DNA of 20,833 nt, from the NCBI GenBank assembly GCA_002440665.1, contig DJUX01000011.1:1-20833 (forward strand). Reading direction: 5' to 3'. Each line of letters opens with the position of its first letter. Position 1 is the first letter of the stretch. The stretch is from Dechloromonas sp. UBA6271. Lineage in GTDB: Bacteria > Pseudomonadota > Gammaproteobacteria > Burkholderiales > Rhodocyclaceae. The notes below the pieces were generated by a model that saw only the letters and a list, made by a program, of their open reading frames with translations, was not told the origin of the DNA and did no database searches. Of this stretch, positions 8,335 to 15,070 are shown piece by piece. The translations under genes and the position numbers were made by a program.

Positions 8335-8805
8335 ATGTCCCACGATACCCAGAACATGAACGACCCGCTGTCTTTTGTCCGCAGCCTGTGGAGCGGCATG
8401 GGCGTATCGATGCCCGGCATGGTGACGCCGACCTTCGATGTCGACGAACTCGACAAGCGCATCAAGGACATGAAGGCGGTCGAAGGCTGGCTGCGCATGA
8501 ATCTCTCGATGCTGCAGATGACCATCCAAGGACTCGAAATGCAGCGCACGACGCTGGGCACCGTCCAGGCCATGAGCCAGATGGCCTCCGATGCTGCCAA
8601 ATCGATGACGCCGAGCGCTGCCGAGGAACCGGTTGCGGTCGACCCGGCGCAGAACGCATTTTCCGGTGCCACCGGCGCTGCCATGTGGCCGTGGCAGATG
8701 ATGCAGCAGATGCGTGATCAGATGCAGCAGACCGCCGAAGCCGTGCAGGCAGCGAGCGAGGAAAAAGCCGAAGCCAAGGCCGCCGGCAAGCGCGGCAAGA
8801 AGTAA
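8335..8805 (+). CDS. phaM: PhaM-family polyhydroxyalkanoate granule regulatory protein
   Basis: A 156-residue protein of the PhaM family. In Ralstonia eutropha PhaM binds PHA synthase and DNA, activates synthase, and helps distribute granules between daughter cells. The N-terminal region shows the family signature: DPLSFVRSLWSGMG (10-23), the PGM-V-PTFDVDELDKRI segment (27-43) and a long helix with W52 and ELQ-like spacing up to ~80. A variable linker (about 90-118) contains one copy of the iterated word (VAVD, 100-103). A Gln/Met-rich helix and an Ala/Lys-rich basic tail ending KRGKK, of the kind implicated in DNA binding, follow. The start is set by AAGGAG. Its stop is 1 bp from that of the convergent AEC gene. 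The host probably makes PHA; no synthase gene is in the window. Confidence 0.85.
   Translation: MSHDTQNMNDPLSFVRSLWSGMGVSMPGMVTPTFDVDELDKRIKDMKAVEGWLRMNLSMLQMTIQGLEMQRTTLGTVQAMSQMASDAAKSMTPSAAEEPVAVDPAQNAFSGATGAAMWPWQMMQQMRDQMQQTAEAVQAASEEKAEAKAAGKRGKK
8632..8643 (+). repeat. Iterated word GTTGCGGTCGAC, copy 6
   Basis: Copy with T at the second position (GTT instead of GCT), encoding V100-A101-V102-D103 in the phaM linker. The core TGCGGTCGAC is intact. Confidence 0.85.
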
Positions 8806-8806
8806 G

Positions 8807-9703
8807 CTAGCCCGTCAGCCAGGCTGCCCAGAGCGGCAGCGTCAGCATCGAGCCCAGCGTGGTCGCCGAAATCAGCCAGGCCACGCTGCGGCCATCCCCG
8901 CCCATGCGCATGGCCAGAATATAGGCCGACGACGCCGTCGGCAGCGCGGCGAACAGCACCACCACCTGGTAATTCAGGCCGTCGAGGCCAAGCTGGCGGC
9001 CGACCACTGCCGCTATCACCGGCAGCGCCAGCAACTTGACCGCCAGTAGCCAGAGCGAGATGCCGCGCACACCCGGTGAACCATCGAGGCGCAGGGCGGC
9101 CCCCACCGTGATCAGGCCGAGCGCAATAGAGGCATCGGCGAGGCGTCCGAGAAATGACTGAACCGGCGCCGGCGGCACGAAGCCGGCGAGGTTGAGGAGG
9201 AAGCCGGCCGCCGTTCCCCAGATCAACGGGTTACGCGCCACCTCGCGCCACAGGCCGACTTCGCCATGGCGGGCGAGCATCCAGACCGAGACCAGATTGG
9301 CCAGCGGCACGGCAGCGCCGACAATCAGGCCCATCGTCGCAATGCCCGGCGCGCCGAAGAGCATGCCGGCGACCGCCAGCGCGATATAGGAATTGAAGCG
9401 GTAGCCGCACTGGAAGAGCGAGGCGAAAGTCAGCGGCGGCAGCTTGACGACGAACTTCGGCAGCAAGCCGAGCAGCATGCCGCCGGCCATCGCGGCGAAG
9501 GCGGTGGCGAGCAGCGGCAAGGCCGCCCCGAGATCGAGCCGGGTCTTGACGATGGCGTTGATCAGCAGTGCCGGGAAGAGGATGAAATAAACGAGTTTCT
9601 CGACGCCGTTCCAGAAATGGTCGCCGAGGTGCATCCAGCGCCGGATCGCCGCGCCGAGCAGGATCAGCGCGAAATCGGGGAAGAGAAGCAGCGCGGTAGT
9701 CAT
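8807..9703 (-). CDS. AEC-family permease (auxin efflux carrier type)
   Basis: A 298-residue inner-membrane protein with about ten hydrophobic segments, the usual length and profile for bacterial AEC (PF03547) transporters. Recognisable features are the early FPDFALILLGAAIRRW, NGVEKLVYFILFPALLI (about 32-48) and the C-terminal PTASSAYILAMRMGGD. Family members move organic acids such as malate or malonate; the substrate here is not predictable. It is the last gene of the long minus-strand series, 51 bp after the CaiB/BaiF gene, so it could export or import an acid made in the pathway. The start ATG has a poor ribosome-binding site. The end lies 1 bp from the convergent phaM stop, leaving no room for a separate terminator. 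Confidence 0.88.
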   Translation of the reverse strand: MTTALLLFPDFALILLGAAIRRWMHLGDHFWNGVEKLVYFILFPALLINAIVKTRLDLGAALPLLATAFAAMAGGMLLGLLPKFVVKLPPLTFASLFQCGYRFNSYIALAVAGMLFGAPGIATMGLIVGAAVPLANLVSVWMLARHGEVGLWREVARNPLIWGTAAGFLLNLAGFVPPAPVQSFLGRLADASIALGLITVGAALRLDGSPGVRGISLWLLAVKLLALPVIAAVVGRQLGLDGLNYQVVVLFAALPTASSAYILAMRMGGDGRSVAWLISATTLGSMLTLPLWAAWLTG

Positions 9704-9754
9704 CGCTGCATTCTAGGCTGTGGCGGCAGGCGCCTCAATGGTGGTTTGCCGCAG

Positions 9755-10909
9755 TCAGACGACGCCGGTGGCGGCCAGCGCGGCGACTTCGTCGTCCGTG
9801 TAGCCGGCGGCGCGCAAGATCCCGTCGTTGTGTTCGCCGACTTTCGGCGCTGGCTGACGGACGGTGAATTCGTATCCCGAAAGCTTGAGCGGCGGCGCAA
9901 ACTGGGTCAGGCCGTCGTCGCGCAGCACCATCCGACGGGCCGCGATCTGTTCGTTATCCAGCGCTTCTTCGGGGCTCAAAATCGGCGTCACGCAGCAGTC
10001 GACCGCAGCAAACAATGTCGCCCAGTCGTCGCGCGGTCGCGTGGCGAACAGGGCGGCCATTTCGCTGCGCAAACCGGCATCCCACTGGCGCCTGATCCAT
10101 TCCGGCCGTTCCAACGCGGTACAGCAGGCCTTCCAGAACTTGCCTTCGAGGGCGCCGACCGCCATGTGCCGGCCGTCGGCGCAGCGATAGATCGCATAGC
10201 AGGGCAGGCCACCATTGAGCAGGTCGCTGCCGCGCGGCGCCGAATGGCCGGCATCATTGAGGCGCAGCATCGTGAAATAGGTATGCGTCAGCACGCTGTC
10301 GGTCATCGCCACATCGATGTAGCGCCCCTGCCCGGTGCGTTGCGCTTCGAGCACGGCGGCCAGGATGCCCATGGCGGCAGTCAGCGCGCCACCGAGCAGG
10401 TCGGCGATCTGGAAGTTCGGAATGGCCGGGTTGCCGCCTTCACTGCCGATCTGGTCGAGCACGCCGGCATAGCCGAGGTAGTTGATGTCGTGCCCGGCAT
10501 GGTCGCGGTACGGACCGTCCTGCCCGTAGCCGCTGATCGAACAATAGGAAATTTTGGGGTTGACCGTGGCCACCGCCGCGTAGCCGATGCCCAGCTTGTC
10601 CGTGACGCCGGGGCGGAAACTTTCGACGATCACATCCACCGTCGCCGCCAGGCGCATGAAGACTTCGACGCCCCCCGGCTTCTTCAAATCCAGCCGCAAG
10701 CCCTGCTTGTTGCGGTTGATCATGCGGAAATAGGCGCTGTCCTCGCCCTGTCCGGTGCCCAGCGTGCGCGCGTAGTCGCCGACCTGCGGATCCTCGATCT
10801 TGATGACCTCGGCGCCGAGATCGGCCAGATGCAGCGTCGCCACCGGGCCGGGTAGCAGGCGGGTCAGGTCAAGGACGCGGATGCCGGTCAGCGGCGGCGG
10901 CCGGCTCAT
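9755..10909 (-). CDS. CaiB/BaiF CoA-transferase family, alpha-methylacyl-CoA racemase-like
   Basis: A 384-residue family III CoA-transferase fold protein. Sequence features point to the racemase branch: LTGIRVLDLTRLLPGP at the N-terminus, GHDINYLGYAGVLDQIG around 139-155, FQIADLLGGALTAAMGIL (167-183) and GALEGKFW (252-259). By analogy with alpha-methylacyl-CoA racemase, H140, D170 and E255 would be the catalytic residues that epimerise the alpha carbon of a 2-methyl (or 2-aryl) acyl-CoA. The start ATG overlaps the stop of the upstream hypothetical gene (ATGA, 10906-10909), so they are coupled. In this operon it probably acts on the CoA ester made by one of the two ligases. CoA transfer cannot be excluded. 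One iterated-word copy encodes AAVD at 301-304. Confidence 0.9.
   Translation of the reverse strand: MSRPPPLTGIRVLDLTRLLPGPVATLHLADLGAEVIKIEDPQVGDYARTLGTGQGEDSAYFRMINRNKQGLRLDLKKPGGVEVFMRLAATVDVIVESFRPGVTDKLGIGYAAVATVNPKISYCSISGYGQDGPYRDHAGHDINYLGYAGVLDQIGSEGGNPAIPNFQIADLLGGALTAAMGILAAVLEAQRTGQGRYIDVAMTDSVLTHTYFTMLRLNDAGHSAPRGSDLLNGGLPCYAIYRCADGRHMAVGALEGKFWKACCTALERPEWIRRQWDAGLRSEMAALFATRPRDDWATLFAAVDCCVTPILSPEEALDNEQIAARRMVLRDDGLTQFAPPLKLSGYEFTVRQPAPKVGEHNDGILRAAGYTDDEVAALAATGVV
9998..10009 (-). repeat. Iterated word GCTGCGGTCGAC, copy 7
   Basis: Exact copy on the minus strand, in sense with its minus-strand gene and encoding A301-A302-V303-D304 of the CaiB/BaiF protein. Confidence 0.85.
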
Positions 10910-11406
10910 GGTTCGCAGGCGCCGAGCAGATCGGCTTCAATTTCGATTTCCATATCCTTCTTCAGCTCCCGGTCGATGTACATGCCGCGATAGAGTCGGC
11001 CGGCATTGGCCGCGCGCCGCGCATGCGGCGTTTCCCAGTCCGCGACGCGCAGGCGGACGATGCCGACCTGCACATCGAGCGCCGCCCTCTCGCCGGACAG
11101 GCAGGGATAGGCCAGCGCCAGCCGGTTGAACTCGGCGCGCGTGTATTGATCGATGGTGCGCCCCGGCACTTCGGGGCAGGCCGAAAGACTTCTGGTTTCA
11201 AGCGCGGTGGCGACGACCTGACCCCTGACGAAATACTCGGTATCACTCGCCCCCCCGCCACCGCCATTCTCCTGGTAGATCACGCAGCGGCCCGCCGCGA
11301 ATACCTGCGGCTGAGCCTTGAGCAGGCGCGCGGAAGGCCGCGTCGGCGGCTCGCCGGCCGCTGCGGCAGACGCCAGCAGCGCCAGCCAAACGGGGAAAAA
11401 GCGCAT
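10906..11406 (-). CDS. Secreted hypothetical protein with four cysteines
   Basis: I do not recognise this family. From the ATG at 11406 it has 166 residues and opens with a good signal peptide (MRFFPVWLALLASAAAAG), so it is likely periplasmic. The mature part has four cysteines (about 41, 77, 102 and 164), enough for two disulfides, a run of five glycines near 48-52, and a charged C-terminal segment. An alternative TTG start at 11427 overlaps the ligase stop as TTGA and would add seven residues before the signal peptide; I prefer ATG because the signal peptide then has a normal length, though neither has a strong ribosome-binding site. Its stop overlaps the CaiB/BaiF start. Lying between two CoA-ester enzymes, it may merely be cotranscribed. 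Confidence 0.7.
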   Translation of the reverse strand: MRFFPVWLALLASAAAAGEPPTRPSARLLKAQPQVFAAGRCVIYQENGGGGGASDTEYFVRGQVVATALETRSLSACPEVPGRTIDQYTRAEFNRLALAYPCLSGERAALDVQVGIVRLRVADWETPHARRAANAGRLYRGMYIDRELKKDMEIEIEADLLGACEP

Positions 11407-11423
11407 AGGTGGAAGAATCTGGG

Positions 11424-12653
11424 TCAATAGACCCGACTATCTTCGATCACTTTCCCGTCGTTGGGCAAGCCGCCCGGCGCGCAAAAAGCGACTTCGCCGC
11501 GCAGCTTGGTCACCTCGCGCAGGCTGGCGAGCACCGCCTTGTCGAGCGCCTCGCCACCGGGCTCGATTTCGCAATGTAGGGTCATGCGGTCCTGCCCGCC
11601 GGGGTTGTCGACCACCAGCCGCAGGCGATGGATTTCCGGATGGCGGCGGGCGATGTCAGCGACCTGTTCGGGATGGACGAACATGCCCTTGATCTTGGTC
11701 GTCTGGTCGGCGCGGCCGAGCCAGCCCTTGAGCCGGATATTGCTGCGCCCGCAGGGCGAGCGGCCGGGCAGGATGGCCGACAGGTCGCCGGTGGCGAAGC
11801 GGATCAGTGGATAGTCCGGGTTGAAGGTGGTAACGACGACCTCGCCGACCTCGCCCAACTCGACCGGATCGCCGGTGCCCGGGCGAACGATCTCAACCAG
11901 CAGCCCCTCCTCGACGACCAGCCCCTCCTCGGCCTCGGTCTCGTAGGCAATGGCGCCGATGTCGGCCGTCGCATAGCACTGGCGCACCGTGATGCCGCGC
12001 TCGCGCAGCCAGTCGCGCGTGACGCCGGGCAGCGCCTCGCCGGAAACGCAGGCCTGGCGCAGCGACGAGACGTCGGCGCCCAGTTCCTCAGCCTTCTCGA
12101 TGATGATGCGCAGGAAGGACGGCGTGCCGACGTAGCCATCAGGACGCAGGTCGGCGATGGCCTGCACCTGCTGCTCGGTCTGCCCGGTACCGCCGGGAAA
12201 AACCGAACAGCCCAGCTTGCGCGCGCCGCCCTCGAAAATGAAGGCGCCGGGCGTGAAGTGATAGGAGAAGCAGTTGTGGATCAGGTCGCCGTGACGAAAA
12301 CCGGCGGCGTAGAGCACGCGCGCCATGCGCCAGGGATCGATGTCGGTACCCTGCATCTCGTAGATCGGCCCGGGCGAGGCAAAGACGCGCTTGGCCCTGG
12401 CCCGCGCCAGCGCATTCAGCCCGCCGAAGGGCGGATGCTTTTTCTGCAGCTCGATCAGATCGCGCTTGCGGGTCAGCGGCAAGGCGGCGAGCGCCTCGCG
12501 CGTCGCACAATCGAAGGGGTTGATGCCGGCCAGCGCCTGAAAATAGTAATGCGTCGTTTCCTTGGCATGCGCCACCTGCCGCGCCAGCTTGTCCATCAGG
12601 TCGGCTTCGCGCTCGTCAGGGTCGCGCGTTTCCAGCGGATCGTAATAGCTCAT
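11424..12653 (-). CDS. PaaK-like (phenylacetate-CoA ligase family) adenylate-forming enzyme
   Basis: A 409-residue member of the family that joins aryl acids such as phenylacetate to CoA via an acyl-adenylate. Motifs present: YATADIG (227-233, the family YG-SE position), RFATGDLSAI (286-295), GRADQTTKIKGMFVHPEQV (313-331) and a C-terminal PNDGKVIEDSRVY with the expected lysine. The usual Ser/Thr/Gly-rich P-loop is replaced by SPGPIYEMQG (93-102), so ATP binding may differ or this may mark a subfamily. It is slightly shorter than classical PaaK (~430-440). The ATG at 12653 follows GGAG at 8 nt and is preferred over an upstream in-frame start at 12719. It is downstream of livF, past a structured spacer, and leads into the hypothetical and CaiB/BaiF genes. 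Substrate not provable. Confidence 0.85.
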   Translation of the reverse strand: MSYYDPLETRDPDEREADLMDKLARQVAHAKETTHYYFQALAGINPFDCATREALAALPLTRKRDLIELQKKHPPFGGLNALARARAKRVFASPGPIYEMQGTDIDPWRMARVLYAAGFRHGDLIHNCFSYHFTPGAFIFEGGARKLGCSVFPGGTGQTEQQVQAIADLRPDGYVGTPSFLRIIIEKAEELGADVSSLRQACVSGEALPGVTRDWLRERGITVRQCYATADIGAIAYETEAEEGLVVEEGLLVEIVRPGTGDPVELGEVGEVVVTTFNPDYPLIRFATGDLSAILPGRSPCGRSNIRLKGWLGRADQTTKIKGMFVHPEQVADIARRHPEIHRLRLVVDNPGGQDRMTLHCEIEPGGEALDKAVLASLREVTKLRGEVAFCAPGGLPNDGKVIEDSRVY

Positions 12654-12661
12654 TTGGTTTT

Positions 12662-12665
12662 CTCC
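12662..12665 (-). promoter_or_regulatory. Ribosome-binding site fixing the PaaK-like start
   Basis: GGAG on the minus strand, 8 nt before the ATG at 12653. It supports this start over the in-frame ATG at 12719, whose extra residues are Cys/Pro/Arg-rich and overlap the structured spacer. Confidence 0.7.
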
Positions 12666-12676
12666 GTTTTTTCGCG

Positions 12677-12688
12677 GTCGACCGCAGC
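12677..12688 (-). repeat. Iterated word GCTGCGGTCGAC, copy 8 (intergenic, near-full palindrome)
   Basis: Exact copy outside any chosen coding region, 24 bp before the PaaK-like start. Positions 12674-12685 read GCGGTCGACCGC, a perfect 12-bp palindrome centred on GTCGAC. This is the most symmetrical copy in the window. Confidence 0.85.
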
Positions 12689-12710
12689 AATGTGGTTGAC
12701 AGCACCTCGG

Positions 12711-12811
12711 TAACGGCAAAGTAGCCGCTCAGGGCAAGGCGGAGCGCGGCGCCGTTTGCTCCTGCAAACAAGCCGCGCGACAACGCCGCCATGAGCGGCG
12801 CACTGCCGTTA
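12711..12811 (-). repeat. Nested long hairpin between livF and the PaaK-like gene
   Basis: Several concentric inverted repeats share one centre: 12711-12718 with 12804-12811 (8 bp), 12724-12731 with 12792-12799 (8 bp), 12738-12742 with 12786-12790 (5 bp), 12744-12750 with 12772-12778 (7 bp), and an apical hairpin 12754-12759 with 12764-12769 (6 bp, loop TCCT). The right outer arm includes the livF stop codon. There is no T-run, so it looks more like an mRNA stabiliser or processing element, or a REP/MITE-like unit, than a simple terminator. Confidence 0.72.
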
Positions 12812-13639
12812 TGACAGCCAGCGTTTGCGGCGGCGGTAGTGCTTTACGTCTTTGAAGGATTTGCGGCCGGCGGATGACAAGCCAAGATAAAACTCCTTCA
12901 CATCCTCGTTAGTTCGCAGATCTTCCGCCCCCCCCTCCATGACCACCCGCCCGTTCTCCAGGATGTACCCAAAATCGGCATACCTCAGCGCCACCATGGT
13001 GTTCTGCTCGGCGAGCAGGAAGCTGACGTTTTCCCGCGAGTTCAGGTCTTTCACGATCTCGAAGATCTCCTCGACGATCTGCGGCGCCAGGCCCATCGAC
13101 GGCTCGTCGAGCAGGATCATTTCCGGCTTGGCCATCAGGGCGCGGCCGATGGCGCACATCTGCTGCTCGCCACCAGAGGTGTAGCCGGCCTGCGAGGTCC
13201 GCCGCGTCTTCAGGCGCGGGAAGTAGTGATAGACCTTGTCCAGGCTTTCCTTCAGTTCGCCGCGCGAAATCGAGCGCGTGTAGGCGCCGGTCAGCAGGTT
13301 TTCCTCGATGGTCAGGTGGCCGAAGCAATGGCGGCCCTCCATGACCTGGATGACGCCGCGCTTGACCAGCTCGTTCGGCGTCAGCTGGTCGATGCGCTCG
13401 CCTTTGTATTCGACCGAACCCTTGGTCACATCGCCGCGTTCGGCGTGCAACAGGTTCGAGATGGCCTTCAATGTCGTCGATTTGCCGGCGCCGTTGGCAC
13501 CGAGCAGGGCGACGATCTTGCCTTTCGGCACGTTCAGCGACACACCCTTGAGCACCAGGATCACGTGGTCGTAGATGACCTCGATGTTATTGATGCTCAG
13601 ATAGTTGTCGACCGCAGCAGCGGCTGTTTGTGTGCTCAT
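12809..13639 (-). CDS. livF: Liv-type ABC transporter ATP-binding protein LivF
   Basis: A 276-residue cytoplasmic ATPase of a branched-chain-amino-acid-type (HAAT) importer. Walker A is GANGAGKST (about 48-56), the signature region is YTSGGEQQM, and Walker B is MILLDEPSMG with the following LAEQN switch. It is longer than typical LivF (~235 residues): an N-terminal alanine-rich extension before YLSINNIEV, and a basic tail ending KHYRRRKRWLS. The iterated DNA word encodes A8-A9-V10-D11 within that N-terminal extension. GGGAA lies 5 nt before the ATG. It follows the binding-protein gene after a 69-bp gap with a hairpin, and pairs with livG to energise the LivHM channel. Linked ligases suggest the cargo is a carboxylic acid rather than leucine. 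Confidence 0.93.
   Translation of the reverse strand: MSTQTAAAAVDNYLSINNIEVIYDHVILVLKGVSLNVPKGKIVALLGANGAGKSTTLKAISNLLHAERGDVTKGSVEYKGERIDQLTPNELVKRGVIQVMEGRHCFGHLTIEENLLTGAYTRSISRGELKESLDKVYHYFPRLKTRRTSQAGYTSGGEQQMCAIGRALMAKPEMILLDEPSMGLAPQIVEEIFEIVKDLNSRENVSFLLAEQNTMVALRYADFGYILENGRVVMEGGAEDLRTNEDVKEFYLGLSSAGRKSFKDVKHYRRRKRWLS
13607..13618 (-). repeat. Iterated word GCTGCGGTCGAC, copy 9
   Basis: Exact copy on the minus strand in sense with livF, encoding A8-A9-V10-D11 of the N-terminal extension upstream of the conserved ATPase domain. Confidence 0.85.
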
Positions 13640-13670
13640 AGCTGTTCCCGAAGCATGGAAACCGGAAGAT

Positions 13671-13692
13671 GGCGCGGGGCAAACCTCGCGCC
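13671..13692 (-). repeat. Intercistronic hairpin between the binding-protein gene and livF
   Basis: Arms 13671-13679 and 13684-13692 pair over 9 bp (one G-U) around a 4-nt loop CAAA. It lies 16 bp after the binding-protein stop with no following T-run on the minus strand. Such hairpins commonly stabilise abundant binding-protein mRNA and lower expression of the downstream ATPase gene; that role here is inferred. Confidence 0.62.
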
Positions 13693-13708
13693 GAACCCTT
13701 CCCTCGTC

Positions 13709-15031
13709 TTATTTTTCCTTGCTGCAATCACGCGGCGTGATGCCCTTTTCCTTGGCGTACTGCTTGGCGGAGGCCTGGAACAGGGGGTGGATCAACGCCT
13801 TGTTGCCTTCGATCCAGCCCGACACCGACACCCACTTGGCGCCGTCCCATTGCTGGATCTTCACCTTGCCGGAACCCTCGTGGTTGTCGCAGGAGGTCTT
13901 GATTTCCGGCAGCAGGTCGGTGGCGCCGATCTGCTTGAGGCGGGCGTCGGTGATGTTCAGGTTTTCCAGACCCCAACGCACCTGCTCCCCGGTCATCGCC
14001 TTGCCCTTGCCGTATTTTTCCTGCGCCTTGCGGATCGCCTCGACCGACAGCACGGCGGCAGAAACGCCACGGTTGTAGAGGATGGTGCCGATCTTGGACT
14101 TGTCCTGCAGGTTGCCCTTGCCGGCGCCGTACACCACCTTCTCGATATCGGCGATCAGCGGCACTTCCTTGCCGGCCACGTTCCAGGTTGCGGCCATGTA
14201 GCCCTTGGCAGCGTCGCCGGCCGGCACGACGTCCTCTTCGGAACCGGTCCACCACGAGCCGATCATCCGGTCACGCGGGAATCCGACCTTCTGGGCAGCC
14301 TTCAGCGCCGTCTGGTTCATTACGCCCCAGCCCCAGAAAACGACGAAATCGGGCTTTTCCTGGCGGATCTTGAGCCATTGGGCGCCCTGCTCGTTACCCG
14401 GGTGGGCGACCGGAATCTGGACCAGCGTGAACTTGTTCAACGCAGCCTCGGCTTCCATGGCGATGATGGCTTCCTTGCCATAGGCCGAGTCATGATAGAG
14501 ATAGACGATCTTCTTGCCGGCCAGGTTGCCACCGAGCTTTTCCTTGATGAACTTGACGATGGCCGAGGCCTGCATCTGATAGGTGGTAACCAGCGGGAAG
14601 GCGTAGGGGAAGACCGAACCGTCCACCGCATCGGTGCGGCCGTAACCCATCATCGCCAGCGGCAGCTTGTCCTGCGCCGACTTGTCGATCAGCGCGTAGG
14701 AAATGCCGGTCGACATCGTGTGCACCGGGCCGGAGGACTTGGCAGCCTTGCCCTTGAGGCGCTCGTAACACTCGACGCCCTTGGCGTTGTTGTATTCGGT
14801 TTCGCACTCTTCATAGGTCAGGGTGACACCGTTGACGCCCTTGTCCTTGAGATTGACGTAGGTCAGGTAGTCGATGAAGCCACCGTAGAAGGACTGGCCG
14901 TTGGCGCCGTAAGGCCCGACACGGTATCCGGGAATCGGAAAGAACTGCTCTTCGGCCGCGACTGCGCCTTGCGACAGCACCGCCAGGGAAAGTGCGGCAG
15001 CGGCAAGCATGGGTTTGAAACTTTTAAACAT
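13709..15031 (-). CDS. ABC transporter periplasmic substrate-binding protein (Liv/HAAT type)
   Basis: A 440-residue exported ligand-binding protein of the type I periplasmic fold. The signal peptide MFKSFKPMLAAAALSLAVLS continues to AVAA, with cleavage likely before EEQFF. The mature protein shows recurring family elements: GGFIDYLTYVNLKD, STGISYALIDK, KIVYLYHDSAYGKE and FVVFWGWGVMNQTALKAA. It is longer than LivJ/LivK (~370), as is usual for members tied to aromatic or fatty acid ligase operons. Four cysteines occur in the mature region (ECETEYNNAKGVEC, SCDN, DCSKEK). The ATG at 15031 follows GGAGGAG; an in-frame ATG at 15067 lacks this. It supplies the specificity of the LivFGHM importer. 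The ligand is not predictable from sequence alone. Confidence 0.92.
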   Translation of the reverse strand: MFKSFKPMLAAAALSLAVLSQGAVAAEEQFFPIPGYRVGPYGANGQSFYGGFIDYLTYVNLKDKGVNGVTLTYEECETEYNNAKGVECYERLKGKAAKSSGPVHTMSTGISYALIDKSAQDKLPLAMMGYGRTDAVDGSVFPYAFPLVTTYQMQASAIVKFIKEKLGGNLAGKKIVYLYHDSAYGKEAIIAMEAEAALNKFTLVQIPVAHPGNEQGAQWLKIRQEKPDFVVFWGWGVMNQTALKAAQKVGFPRDRMIGSWWTGSEEDVVPAGDAAKGYMAATWNVAGKEVPLIADIEKVVYGAGKGNLQDKSKIGTILYNRGVSAAVLSVEAIRKAQEKYGKGKAMTGEQVRWGLENLNITDARLKQIGATDLLPEIKTSCDNHEGSGKVKIQQWDGAKWVSVSGWIEGNKALIHPLFQASAKQYAKEKGITPRDCSKEK

Positions 15032-15039
15032 GTAATTGT

Positions 15040-15046
15040 CTCCTCC
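15040..15046 (-). promoter_or_regulatory. Strong ribosome-binding site of the binding-protein gene
   Basis: GGAGGAG on the minus strand, 8 nt before the ATG at 15031. It is among the strongest sites in the operon, in keeping with the high expression usual for binding proteins, and fixes the start. Confidence 0.8.
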
Positions 15047-15070
15047 AGTGTTACGAAATAGTGGCAATAC

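Noticed and set aside
9723..9752. Possible terminator between the CaiB/BaiF and AEC genes
   Set aside because: Only 6-bp arms (9723-9728 and 9747-9752) with an 18-nt loop and no T-run; too weak to call.
12711..12811. Integron attC site
   Set aside because: The nested inverted repeat resembles one superficially, but the outer ends do not match RYYYAAC/GTTRRRY core sites, and no integrase or gene cassettes are present.
13226..15061. Long open frame opposite the binding-protein gene and livF (and similar ones at 16146-17987, 18101-19993, 9266-10855, 11628-12713, 2467-3558 and 3913-4896)
   Set aside because: These are long stop-free antisense frames expected in high-GC DNA. Their products are rich in Arg, Gly, His, Gln and Asp without recognisable motifs, while the opposite frames encode clear protein families.
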